Origin: Adineta steineri
Lineage: Eukaryota; Rotifera; Eurotatoria; Adinetida; Adinetidae
Assembly: GCA_905250115.1 (NCBI GenBank)
Contig: CAJNOI010000004.1
Coordinates: forward strand, 1,154,621-1,218,620
Length of the DNA stretch: 64,000 bases
Reading direction: 5' to 3'
Position numbers and translations under genes: made by a program. Positions 1 through 12,724 of the stretch are shown here, piece by piece. The notes beneath the pieces are model-generated. The model made no database searches. It was not told the DNA's origin and saw nothing but the letters and a program-made list of their open reading frames with translations. The stretch's first letter is position 1. Every line of letters starts with the position of its first letter.

Positions 1-160
1 CTTCCATATACTAGGCTATTCGGTGTATATTTTTAATGAAATAAGTAAACTATTAATAATAATTACGAAGATATTGAAAAGATATTTATTTATTAATTGA
101 CTTCGACTATAAACCGAATGGATGCTAGAGTAAATTTTATTTATAATTTGTATTATAATA

Positions 161-3100
161 TTAATTATGATTTATTTCAATAGACGGAGTTGATGTGAGT
201 GAAAGTTCTTGATTTATATCAGATTTTTCAGAAGAATCAAATTGACTATGTAAAGTTTGTTCAACGATTGTTAACAGATCATTTGCCTTTAAATAAATAA
301 CAGATTAAATTGTTATTAGTTTTGTATTTCATATACTTACATTAGCAGATGAAGAGAGATTTCCTAAATGATAAATCCATACTGTACCATTACTCGTTCC
401 AACTGCGATACACTATAACAAGAAAAGTAATTATTTGTATTTATTCCTCTCTTTCGTCAAACTTACATCAGAATCTATTGCATAAGCAATTGATGTTAAT
501 GTTAGTTGATGTGGAGAATTAGCAACATAAATTGGATCAAGTCTAGCATTAATTAATAGAAGAAAAAGAAGAAAAAAAGAATAAACATTATACAAGCTTT
601 TAGATAAATCCCATATTTCAATTGTATTTTCAGTAACACAATAAAACATAGTAGATGATTTAGGTGACCAAATAGCATCGAAAAATATTTTTGAATTTGT
701 TGATGAAAATGTCATACATGATTGATTATATCCAATCATCCATAATCGAATTGTCCAATCTGCACTAGCACTTAAAAAGATATTTTCAACAAATGGTGAC
801 CAGTGAACTTTATAAACTGGCCCTATATGACCTATATAAGATTCCAAATATTTTTCATTATATATCATTGAACAACGATGTATAACACCTTCATCGGTAC
901 CACATAAATAACTAAAAATCTCATATTGATTTTATTTAGATTATATAATAAAATCAGAACTAACATAGTTTTATCGTTCGCTCGAATATCAAAACAAAGA
1001 CCACCTACAGAATTTGAAAAATTTCCATCATTATTATTCAATATTTGACATGCCATTTGTAATGAATGATAAGGTTTTAAATGCATTAAATCTAAATATT
1101 GCTCATGAATACAAAGATTTAATCAGAATTAAAATTTACCAGTTGCTTCAAATTCTTTTCGAAGTGTCCATCGTATAATACGACCATCAGATGAAATCGA
1201 TATTAATATTTCAGAATTATCTATTTCAGATGAACGATCTCGTTCATTCCATTCTATTTGCCAAACAGGATTCGTATGTTTTTTATCATATTTACTAAAA
1301 ATGCATCGAATTTTTATTAAATTTCTTTTCTCGATGTTATACTTTGTATCAACAATCGGAAATGTATTATTTTCATTGAGATCAAATACACATATATTTC
1401 CATTGAATAAACCAACCTAATTATAAAGATGAAATTTTTCTTCGAAACTAAAATTTCTATTCTATTTCTACAGCTAATAAATTTGGATGTTTAATTGAGA
1501 ATGATAATGATGTTACACTTGCATTTGTTTGATAATGACGTTCAGGAAACTTGAATAATGAATTTTTTATCGTTAAAAGGAGAAAAATAATGAAAAGTAT
1601 ACTTCTAGATTTTTTGCATTCCAACAACAAACAAGACCTATAAACATATAAGATAGTAGAATAGAAAATAATAGGATGATGTTAATCAGACCTTGTTTAT
1701 CATCATTATATTGAAAATATCCATAACCTACAGCTAATAAATTCTAAAATATAAAATAATTTAATGAATCTTTATGTTATTTTATCGTACATGATTTTGT
1801 TTATTCCAACATAAACAAGAAACATTTCGATCATGTGTTAAATAACTCGTATATTGCCATAAACGTTCAAGCTTAAGATTGGTGTTCATAATCAAAAATG
1901 AATCTTTTCTATCTTGAAGATATTCACTTCCATAATCTTTAATAGTCGAAATATGATCAATTAAGATTAATTTTACATAAGAAAATTATTAAATAAACAA
2001 TACATACTGTCCTGATGATCAAAGCCTTGATAAACAGTATGTTTTTGATGATATATATTCAAATTAAGAATACGTTCCATAATGAATGCATCTACATCAA
2101 TATCAGGTAACTTTGACAACAAAAAAATGAAATAACATAGAAATAATTTATTCGTTGATTATACTTTATTTTTATTATTATCATTTAATTCAAAACAATT
2201 TGTTTTCGATGGAGTCATTTTTACTAATGATTCTTGTGAAATCAATGTCGATGAATCTGAAATCTCATATACCATTGACAAAATGAAAACATACATATAT
2301 CTATTTATTTACTTTGTGATGATTGAGTAGAAACTATTGTTTGTTTCGTATTACTATTATGATTTACATCAAATTTAATTCTATTATCATTCAAATTTTC
2401 ATTATTATGTATTACATATTGACGATAGACTAATAAAAACTAAAGTATATTTATACAGGATTTATATAAATATATACATTACCTTTTCCTTCATATTGAC
2501 TAGATTCGATCGTAGAATCATGTATATCCCACGTATTAGCCCATGATGCTTGTGACTATAAATAAATAAAAATAAAATATTGAATAATTCAACCTAATAC
2601 ATACCCGTATGAAAATAGAATCAGTAACAGTATGTTCATGTTTAGGTGGATTATTAAATGTTTGCATACCACGCTCAATATATAAATCATTACCTCGTTG
2701 ATTTTTACATAACTAAAATATAGAATAAATTTAATTTTAAGATAAGAAAGAAATCTCTTACATTCATATAAATCTTATTTCTTTCATCTATCCTATTATA
2801 TTCTTCATGATCGTTTTGTGTAACAACAATACTATTTAGATTTAAAATAAACATTGTTTCAGTTTCACTTAATACAATAGTATCGGCTAATACATCATTT
2901 ATACATTGTAGACCAAAGCCTATATATATATTCATCATAGATCAATGTGATTTGTTTTTTGATGAAACTATATTTACCAGGTAAAAATGTTGCTTGAAAT
3001 TCTTGATTCTCATTATTGTGATGAGATGTACGTTCATTCTGTGTTTTATTAAATAAATGTTCACTTTCTAATATAATTCTAGTACCAATATCAAGTGTTG

Positions 3101-3632
3101 TTTTTTCTCTACAATGTTTCAATTGATTACATTTAATCTTCTCAATAAAGAAAAAAAAAGAGTATTCACCCAATGGAGAATAAAGTATTAGTACGACCTA
3201 TATTTGATGTTGCCGTAGTTAGATTCATAGTACTAACAATACTTTTATCTGACATTGACTTTTCTTGATTTTCTATAACTCGTGTATTTCCTGTTTCTGT
3301 TATTGGTTTTTCTTCTTCATTATGTTTTTTAATATTCAATCGAATATAATCAGTAATTCGTCGAGGTGTAACATCATTACCTTTATCATCTAAGACCTTT
3401 TGAAAAAAAAAGAAGATAGATATATGTTCAAAGTTTAAAATATTATTACTCGAAATCGATCACAATTAGTAGTATTTTCTCGTGATATTTCTTTCAACAA
3501 TTTTCCTGAATGATTACTTTTGATACTCGATGAAAACTGATGACTCTTCTCTATCGATTGCCTATTTGCAGTAGACGATCCATGTAATGTCGAAGAAAGT
3601 TTTGATCGACGACGATTACGACCACAAGACAT
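161..3632 (-). CDS. DNAI4: Axonemal dynein intermediate chain 4 (DNAI4/WDR78-like), 19 exons
   Basis: WD40 intermediate chain of ciliary inner-arm dynein, expected in the axoneme. Exons on the minus strand: 3450-3632, 3170-3396, 2978-3108, 2762-2919, 2605-2712, 2483-2555, 2313-2429, 2165-2256, 2008-2110, 1791-1936, 1692-1743, 1603-1637, 1472-1549, 1140-1416, 965-1091, 594-911, 467-542, 341-412, 161-286. Phases agree throughout and give 832 aa, close to the family length of about 850. Family marks, from memory of the human protein: an N-terminal VLDDKGNDVTPR segment, SETETMFILNL, YIERGMQTFNNPPKHE, then WD repeats including LLAVGYGYF, GLVCCWNAKN, NPVWQIEW and the last repeats ending near 343. 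The ATG directly follows an acceptor-like TTCTAG. The C-terminal 42 residues (161-286) lie beyond the WD propeller. Introns are about 47-72 nt. High confidence in family; the exact orthologue rests on the N-terminal motifs. Confidence 0.9.
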
Positions 3633-3634
3633 CT

Positions 3635-5672
3635 AGAATGAAGATCATTCATAAAATTTAATTTAATTATATAGAAAATTCATTGATTAAGAATTGATCT
3701 GTCGTTGAAAACTAAAATATATTTTTAATATCAAATGGGCTATGAATCTAATTTAACTTTATTTATATAAACAAGTGTTTCATAGATCAGCATAAGATTA
3801 ATTATCTACTACTCAATCTGTATTATCATTGGCTTTGTTAAAGTATTATTCAGTTCAAATCTGAACGATTCTTTTTTATTATAACACAGTAGTAGCATCA
3901 TTCATTAATTCTACGTTTCTTTTTTTTGTGAAACCGAACTTTAAATATATGAAACGCTTGTGAATAGAGTTATACGTCATGTAACATAATCTTTGTTTCA
4001 TTCGGTTTTAAATCCAACTTGTACGATATATGATATTTTGTTGACAGGATTTTTTCAAGGTATCAAGTGGTTTTCTTACTAAAAGTACGCATTTATAAAA
4101 CAGAGAATTGTCAATATTGATAATAGATGCTTTTTCTCCATATTAATATTTTACTACAATGAATACAACAAATTAACTAAGATTTTCATGTGTATGATAA
4201 TGTCTTGAAGTGTTTGTATTTGGTTGATTGAATAAGATTTCAATAAGGATTGTAACAAGAAAAAAACTGAACATATTCGAATACATTAGACACGTTCAAC
4301 AAACCAAGAACAAATAGATGTGAATTTTCATTTTCTGAAAACGTTGAAATTAGATTTGTATGAACACATTTAAAGAAGAGCAAATTATATTTTTCACAAA
4401 CTGTGTTTTTCTCAATTTTTAATCGTTTCGTAAAATTCAATAGTTTTAACATAATTAAACAATGACTTGTTATGTATACTATTTCTAAAAAATATCGATT
4501 GTTGCTGTGATACTTCAGTATCTTCAAAACACTGTAGACTGAAATCACAAACAAATTGGGCATTTGATGTTATTACACTTCTTTTCATAGAATTAAATAT
4601 TTTTTGTAATTTAAAGTTTTCTCTGTATAGTATAAAAGATTTGAATAGTATATCATCATCTATTATTTAACAATACTATATTAAGCATTTAATATTGTAC
4701 CAATATAGGAATTAAAGATAGAACTCGCGCGCGCAGATTAGCCATGATCATAGTTCAGGATTACTGTGAGCCTTCACAATGGTTAAGAATATTTATACTT
4801 AGAAAATTAAGCAAAATAAATTCATATTTTACAATAATTCTATGTAAAATAATTAATCATTAAAAATACAAGCGACATATATCTCTAATAATATTCTATT
4901 GGTTCAAAGCTTATAGACCAATCAATAAAAACTATTCTTATATTGCATTTATTTTTTTTTGTTTATTTATATTTTTTATTTGAATGTCAAATATATCTTC
5001 ACATATGTATACATACATATATATATGTATATATAATTCAGGTGTCGATGATTTTCATTTATGTTAAAACTATCTCTTAGCAATACCTATCACCACCTTG
5101 TACTGTCATACATTCTAGTTATTCGAAGGTTATTTCTTTCGTCAAGGACTTTTTACCACTGTCGATCTTGCACTTATATATGTGTATATAACTGACCTTG
5201 ACGATATAAACATCGACTCTTTCTTTCTGAAAATACTTTTGTCTTCTTTTTCAGCATATTTGATTTGATTGAAGATGATGGTTGAACAAAAATGATACAA
5301 ACTACATTTGTCAACAATGTACATTTACTAAATCAAACATCTGATCTACAATATTTATCTTGATATTCTATGTAAGTTCAATTATATGTACATACATCAA
5401 ACGAGAGGAAGAGAGAGAGAAAAAAAATTACACTCGTTGTACGAATGTGTTATCTTTTGGTTTCGTTTTTTTTTTTTTTTGATAATAAATGAGAATCGAT
5501 GGAGCATAACTTGTACAGACCTAATTTATATGAATGAAAGAAAAAGGAATGTTAACTGTACGTCATTGCCTTTATATTAGGAAGAGAAAAAAAAATAATA
5601 ATGAATAAGAAATGAAAACAAAAAGAATGATAAAAACACTGATTGCCTTTTTTTTCTTATCTATCTGTTTTA
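3635..5672. other. Intergenic, divergent spacer between DNAI4 and FTZ-F1 gene
   Basis: No coding support on either strand. The longest open frames (4240-4563 minus, 4467-4670 plus) are AT-rich, have no family motif and lack splice context. The stretch should hold the DNAI4 promoter and part of the upstream control region of the nuclear receptor gene. A short alternating CG run occurs near 4725. Confidence 0.6.
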
Positions 5673-5710
5673 GAATCGAAATATTCAATTGAAATGATAA
5701 TTTTAACAAA

Positions 5711-8066
5711 ATGAATAAATGTAAAATTCAACAAACGAATTATTTACGATCAAATTCAACAAGAAAAAATTGTTCATCAGAATCAAATAATGAATCAGAC
5801 GAACCTATTGATGATACTAATATTATTATGAAAACACCTCAAACTTTAGTCGATTTACTTGATGTTGATGATAATGATTATCAAAATGAAGAAGATAGAG
5901 TAGAAACTGAGAATGATGATGATGACGACGACGACGATGATGATGATTCTACACAATATAGTATTGATGATCCAAATACAACAGAAACAACAAGACAAAA
6001 GAAATCTAACAAGAAAAATGGTAAGCTTCAACAGCTCGTTAAGTAATGAATGTATGCGATTATGTAAACTCTATGCATAGAGAGATCATCTTTGCGATGC
6101 TCAATGCCAATATATATACATTGTTGTCTATTCTTCTATTAATATATATATGTAGATAGATATATATGTGTGTGTGCGTGGATATGTTGAATAAGTTTTG
6201 TATCGTTTAATCTCTATTCATTCATTCATCTACCAATCAGCATGCACGCCTGTCTCAAGTGTTTCACTTAACTATTCTCTTGAGTATGTCTGACCATCTG
6301 TACATGCCCTTCATATATAAGGTTACGCATACAGTGATCGAACAATCGTCTGGCCACTATGTGTTCTACTGACCGACCCACTGCATTCACGTCGGTATCT
6401 TTTTGTCTTCCTATCAAGTCGCCAACAGAGTGCGTTGTCCAGTCGATGGTCAGACAGACAGACAGACATACACACATACATACACACACACATACAGACA
6501 GACTTTTAACGACAAAGAACAAATGAATGACCTAGATGTCTTCGGTCAATGTTGTCATGAGAAAAAAATAAAACGGATAACGAAAAAAGTCATTCATGAA
6601 AGCAAACATTATAGGACAATGTCAATCTTGACCATTTTATAGATTGTAGTAAAAACAATTCAGTTTCTTCGTTTTTTTTGTACATACGCTTTTTGTAAAT
6701 GAAGAAAGAGAAAGGAAAAGAAAGAAATAATGTAAAAAAGTCGATTTGTTCAGAAGAAGTAAATATCAGCAGAAGGCAAAGTAACAAAAGTAACCATCAC
6801 ATAATTGCAAATATATGTGTATATAGGCAAAAAAGGAAATTACTCTCTTTCTCTCTCCCTCCGTGTTCGAAGCGAACAGTAATTTTCTTTTTTTTTTGAC
6901 GGTGACGTTGATGTAAAGTGCGAGCTTGTTAGTTTGCATATGTGCAAGCAGCTCATCTTTTTCTTTCGATGACGTCGTCATCTTACGATGAACACATATG
7001 TATACATACAAAAGAGAAGAGAGAAGGGAGAGAGAGAGCAAAGAAAAAAACGAAAGAAGTAAAATAAGGCGGTAAAACAATGGTGGTAGTTGCGCGTATT
7101 GCGCTCTTTCTTCCTCTCTTTCTCTCATCTGTACTGCTGTTACTGCTGCAATATGTACATGGTCATCGGTTCATGGGCGTCATTGCACATTCATACACAC
7201 AAAGGAAAAAGAAAGAAAAAAAGAAAGCAAAAAAAAGAGAGAAAAAGAATCGACGAACGAGCGATAATGGCGGCGGTAGTGGTGCAAAGAAGAAAGAAAA
7301 AAGAATAAGCAAAATAGTTTGTGCAGCACACTCTGCTACTGACAACGTCGACTACTACCATCACCGCGATACACATGCACACGTACTACTACAATACATA
7401 TGCTGCGTTGGCGTCATTGGACGAGTAACATCCGCAACACACCATCACAGAAGAAATATTGGGTGCGCTGAGCATAACGTACAAATGTTACGCAGCATTT
7501 ATCCTTCGATATCAACCACTAACTGAGAACGAGAAAGCCGAGAGTACAAGAGAGAAAGAGAGAGAAAGAAAAAAGAAGACGAGTACACGCTGATTTTCAA
7601 CCATTACATTTGACCCTAACAACAACAACCAAAGATCACTGCCTCACAGTTCGCTCCCCGGATGGGTAAGATTTTCAATTTATTTCTTTTTCTAACTTTC
7701 TTACACTAAATCTATTGAAATTTTTGGCTTCTTTATGTATATTTGTCATTAAAAAAATTGCATCATTTTATACTATCATTATCATCAGGTGTTCACATAT
7801 ACATTGTTCTAGAACTGATTTTGATGAGTAGAATATCCTTGTGAATGTAGTCGCATTTAACTAAGTAGATGTCCTTGTCATTAGTCGGGCTTGAGTCCGG
7901 ACTGAAACTTTGGCTCGACTCGATTAAAATGCGAAATGGTTAATGAATGCGAGCGAACGCCTGCGTGCGACACATATCCATCGAGAAATATACGGTGCTT
8001 TGTTTGTCCAAACGATTAACGATGTTGCGCAAGGACACTATGCACAATTCGGTCGAATTTCAATCG

Positions 8067-8097
<31 letters not shown>

Positions 8098-11000
8098 CAT
8101 AATCATCAAACGACTATTTAGAAAGAAGAAAAAGAAGAAGAGAAGAAAGGGATGTTCATCATGTACATGTACATGTACATGTTCGTATTACGTCTTTGCG
8201 CTGTTGAGAAAAAGAACGTATACATATTCGTGCATGGACACAAAGCACAGAAATAGTAACAATGTTGCGTCTTTCTCTATTCCTCACGTTCCTCGTCATC
8301 ATCGACTTGTATGAGTACGAGGATATGTGCAGAAGTAGTTGTAGTTATTGTAATAATAGTAATGTTGGTGATGTGTGGTGGCGGCGAGTGCACAGAACAA
8401 GAAGAAAAAAGGTCAGAAAAGGCTACAAGCCAAAAGCGGCCACGTCCGGACTCGATGTGTGAGCGAACTCTCATGTCGCCGTCGCCGCCACCACCGTCGT
8501 CGTCGTCGTCGTCATCATCATAATTATAACAAAAGCTTTCTTTTTCATTTCTTGTTCATAAAGATTTTTGTTCATTCATGTGTACGCACAGCTGTTGACT
8601 TTGGTCGTTTACGCAACTTTCGGCCCACTCCATATATTTATATATATATATATATATACATACACATACGTTTATTTTCTCTACCTCATCTATCTTATAT
8701 TTTGAATGAATATGCACACACGCGTCTCGCAAAGGAAGCGATTTATTATGATCGCTAGTGTACAAAAAATGATGTAGTGCGTGTATGTGTGTACATATGT
8801 CGTGCAATTAACTAGTAGTTTGATTGTTTTTATCACTGAATTAAAGCAAAAAAAAAATAATAATAGAAGGAGAGTTTAGTGACAAGAGAAAAAACGAGAA
8901 TAAGACAGATAATTCTTAAGTAATCAAATGGCATAGCTCTTACATGTGTGTACGTTTATGTATATTGATTTAGAAAAATGATCGTTTTTTTTCCTACAAT
9001 TATCAACACGTAAAAGAAAAAAAAGAGAAAAGAAATCTTATTCATGTATTTGTAATAAAGATCAAGGGAAATAAATAAATAAATTATAAAAATAATTTTT
9101 TTTTCTTCTGCTTAGGTCCAGGTGTCCTGGATGTTCCATCGCCGGACGTCGGACTTGATGTTAAATTTGGTTTTAATGATTTATGTCCAGTCTGTGGTGA
9201 TAAAGTCAGTGGTTTTCATTATGGCCTCTTGACATGTGAATCGTGCAAAGGTTAATATTGATTTTTTGAACCGGAAGAATACAAAATATATATATATTTT
9301 TTTTTAAAATTAATTAGGATTCTTTAAACGAACAGTACAAAATAAGAAAAATTATCAATGTATTGACAAGCAACAATGTCAAATAGATAAAACTCAACGA
9401 AAACGTTGTGCTTTTTGTCGTTTTAAAAAATGTTTACAAGTTGGCATGAAATTAGAAGCTGTTCGAGAAAATCGTGTACGAGGTGGAAGAAATAAATTTG
9501 GTCCATTATATCGTCGTAGTAGAGCATTACGGCAACAAATAATGAGACAACATTTTGTTAGTATGGTTAAAGCACAACAAAATATTATGCCAAATGGAAA
9601 TGGTATGGATAATGGGCAATCACCCATAGATATAACTGGTGTAACAAATGGTAATGTTATGCAAGTTAAATCTGAACCCGAACAACCAAATCTTCATCCA
9701 TTTCAACATATTTATTCGAGTTTACAACAAACACCAACAAATGTTGGTCATCCTTCACATGTACATCATCAAAATCATCATCCACATCATCCATCCTCGA
9801 CGCATCATCAACATCATTATCAGTCATCACATCAACAACAAAAATCTTTATCTACAACAGCATCATCACCATCATCATCATTTAATGTTTATCCAGATTT
9901 TTTTAATACAAATCCAAATGTTACAAATAATACACGTATGCCATCATTTCAATTAAATCCATTTAATCCATATTATAAAAATTCATCAACAACATATGGA
10001 CATTCACCACCATCATTACTTTTACCACCAACATCATCATTACCAACTGGTGTTTCATCAACAAATACATCAACTAGTAACAGTAATCCACCCTCAGGTT
10101 CATCAAATTCGAGTTCATCACCAGTTGGACAATTATCATCAAAATTACTTGACTATCAAATATCATCACCAACAACAACAGTCACAAATACAAATAATAA
10201 TTCAACATCAAATACATCATCCATATTAAGTACATTAACTATGCAACAACAATCAATTACTTCTAATGATTCAATGAATACAGATAATCATAATGGTACA
10301 TCATCAGTTTATTTTTATAATCATCAATATTTAGGACAAAATTATGAGATGAACGATACTAATGGTATACCAGAAATCTTAACAAAACTTATTGAATCAG
10401 ATCAAGCTTATCGAGTATGAATATATCATATTAGTATTTCATATATATATATATATTATTTTTATTTATAGTGTACGGAAGTACGATATATTGAAGATAT
10501 TCAACAAATTCATATTGATCTAACACGTGAAGATGGTGATATATTAGTTGTATGTTCACTATTGGATAAATTATGTTTTCTTATGGTTGATTGGGTAAGT
10601 TTTGAAAATGAAATAAAAATTTTATTTTTTATAAAATATTTATTTTTTCTGATTTAGGCTCGACAATCTTTATATTTTAAAGATATTCAAGTATGTAGTT
10701 ATTTTTCACATGAAAAAAAATTAGAAAAAATTTATTTTATATTAATATAGATTGATAATCAGATAAAATTATTAAAAGCAGCATGGATTGAAATTTTAAT
10801 TATCGATCTTATTTGGAAACAATGTCAACAACCAAAAGAAACTTGTGTAAATTGTATTGTTAGTGTAAGTTGAAATTTAATTTTAATTAAAAAATTTGAT
10901 TCTATTTTTCAATTATTTTATCTTTTTAGGCAAATGGTCAATTATTAAATATAAATTTAATTCAAAATCCAGCTGTTAAAAAATTAGCTGAAAGATATTT

Positions 11001-11748
11001 ACAGTGTGTTAATGATTTTCGACAACTACAGTGGCAAGTATGTATCATTACTTAAAAAAAAGAATTTCATCGATATTAATTTCAATTTTTTGTTTAGTAT
11101 CCGGAATATCTTGCACTTAAATATCTAGTACTCTTTGATCCAGGTTAGTACTTTATATATTTATTATTGTATTGTTTTCTTGTTGTCAGAATTTAATAGG
11201 ATAAGAAGGTTGAAGACGAATAGATATAAATATTTTTATGAATAATAGAATTCTTGGGATATTTTGAGCGAGTTTCATTTTGAATTGAGTATCACATACT
11301 TTTTCCTTAAAAAACAATCATGAGTCATTCTATTGAATATAACTTGAGTGCAACAATGTTAGTAATATTTTTTCTTCGTATGTCAAGAAACATTACTTAC
11401 TATCTCTCATGAAAATATTATTATTTTTTATGTTATTTAGATGTTCAAGGTGTTACTGAATCGAGTTTAATTGAAGAAGTTCAAGAAAAAATCACTAATG
11501 CTTTAGGTGAATATACAACAGATCATAATAATACATCATCAACATCAAATACATCTTCAACTCAACAACAAGTGCCAACAAATGAGCAAGAAAAATTTGC
11601 TTGTATTTTACTTAAACTACCCGATGTACGTCTTGTTGGCAATGATTTGAAAAAACTACTACAATTAATTGATCGTAAACATGATGGTAAACTTCTTGAT
11701 GGTTGTTTACTTGGCGAAATGCTCAATGGTTTACAATCAAATAATTAA
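5711..11748 (+). CDS. FTZ-F1: FTZ-F1/NR5A-type nuclear receptor (long isoform)
   Basis: Sequence-specific nuclear receptor that binds DNA as a monomer. Exons: 5711-6020, 9116-9250, 9318-10414, 10472-10594, 10658-10690, 10751-10864, 10930-11037, 11098-11143, 11441-11748; phases agree and give 757 aa. The first exon encodes a Ser/Asn-rich and polyacidic (Asp run) A/B region. Exons 2-3 encode both zinc fingers ([20 protein letters not shown], then CIDKQQC...CAFCRFKKC) with the NR5 P-box CESCKG and the FTZ-F1 box [20 protein letters not shown]. Exon 3 continues as a His/Ser/Thr/Asn/Gln-rich hinge of about 250 residues. Exons 4-9 form the ligand-binding domain, ending in an AF-2 helix LLGEMLN (family consensus LLIEMLH). 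The last exon carries an extra Ser/Thr/Asn-rich insert (about 11518-11560) before the final helices. NR5 identity is very secure; orthology inside NR5 (A versus B) is inferred. Confidence 0.93.
6451..6503. repeat. CAGA/CACA simple repeat
   Basis: Tandem cagacaga and cacacatac units over about 50 bp inside the first intron of the nuclear receptor gene. Confidence 0.85.
7662..7665 (+). CDS. FTZ-F1: Alternative first coding exon (ATG G) of the FTZ-F1 gene
   Basis: ATG plus one base is followed by a strong donor GTAAGA at 7666. The phase (1) is the same as at the end of the upstream first exon, so splicing to 9116 gives Met-Gly-Pro-Gly-Val and then the zinc-finger region: a 655-aa isoform without the acidic A/B region. 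The preceding 150-600 bases (from about 7080) are purine-rich, relatively GC-rich and leader-like. Inferred from sequence; no transcript evidence. Confidence 0.5.
8632..8670. repeat. TA/CA microsatellite
   Basis: Alternating ta run followed by a ca/ta run, in the intron just upstream of the zinc-finger exon. Confidence 0.85.
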
Positions 11749-12724
11749 TTTCAAATAAAAAAAACACTCATAAAATCATATTATATATATACACACACAT
11801 ATATATAGATATATACATATATATGTGTTCGTTTTTCTTTAATACTCAGGTCCGACATTATACTCTATTTCTCAGTTTTGCATGTTAATAGAGATATTTG
11901 TACAGTTTTATTTCTATTTGTTGTTACAAACAAGCACAAACCAATTTTTTTTCTCCTTTCCCTCAGTCACCTTTGAATAACAGTGTTTGTATGAAAAAAA
12001 AAATCAATAGCCATATTTGTAACGAAAATATTTCGTTTTTTTTTGAAAAACAGTGACACATTCTATCTATTAACAACCTCTTTTCTCTTTTTTTTTATCC
12101 ATTTCCTTTTTTCTAAAAATTTATCTATCGATCAGAGAGTTGTGCCATTTTCTTTGTCTTTTATCCCTGCTACTACTTTGCATTATTCTTCTAAATTTTA
12201 ATAGTTTTTTTTTTTGCTTTTTCGTTTGTTTTTTCATGACCGATTAATCGATCGACGACTCTACAAAACAGGCAGATGTTTGGCGAATTCATGATACTTG
12301 TGTCTTTTTTTTCGTTTTCGATAAAAGAAATAAGGAGTTACATATTTAATATATATATATATACATATATCTATAAATATTGATTATTACCTAGATGATT
12401 GGCTCGAACACGATGCTTCTAATGCAAAGTATTGAGCTATAAACTATGCACTTAATATATGTGTGTATTGTTTTTTTGTTTATCTGTGTCTGTCTGTTTT
12501 TCTCTCTCTCTTTCTCAGGAATTTATCAGTAAAATCTGTACGTTTTTCTATTACGATCTCGTATCAAACAGAGCCTCGCCTTTTTTTTGCTTTCTTTTAA
12601 TTTTTGATTGTGAACACCACGTGTATTTGTCACTTGTGTGTATACAAATATTTTTTTGTGTGCGCGTTTGTTTTTTTTTTGAGAATAAGAAGAATAGAAA
12701 AAAAAGAGATAATTTTAACAGTTA
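11749..12724. other. Convergent 3' regions of FTZ-F1 and KChIP-like genes
   Basis: About 1 kb of T-rich sequence between two stop codons that face each other, with TA/CA runs near 11780-11825. I see no gene. The frame at 12459-12764 overlaps the last exon of the KChIP gene on the other strand and is T-rich low complexity. Confidence 0.6.

Larger units (their letters stand above)
6021..9115 (+). other. Large first intron / alternative promoter region of FTZ-F1 gene
   Basis: About 3.1 kb between the long-isoform first exon and the zinc-finger exon, interrupted by the candidate second leader exon ending at 7665. It is full of simple repeats: CAGA/CACA at 6451-6503, GA-rich tracts around 7540-7575, CAT/ATC repeats at 8072-8106 and 8492-8520, and TA/CA at 8632-8670. 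Open frames here (for example 7080-7526, 7943-8314, 8375-8758) translate simple repeats and are not credible genes. Confidence 0.6.

Noticed and set aside
1284-1320. Possible intron in DNAI4 ending near 1295
   Set aside because: The frame reads through without a stop and the encoded segment (IRCIFSKYDKK) joins the conserved WQIEW repeat, so one exon 1140-1416 is simpler.
7080-7526. 148-codon open frame with hydrophobic start
   Set aside because: Overlapping frames on both strands are equally open; the sequence is a purine-rich leader with Lys/Arg/Glu repeats and no family motif. It is better explained as 5' leader of the nuclear receptor gene.
8375-8758. 127-codon frame and overlapping frames rich in Ser, His, Arg and Ile-Tyr
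   Set aside because: Translation of GTC/CAT and TA microsatellites inside an intron.
9648-10229. His/Ile/Gln-rich frames overlapping the nuclear receptor hinge
   Set aside because: Out-of-frame shadows of the low-complexity hinge exon, whose own frame is phase-consistent with both neighbouring exons.
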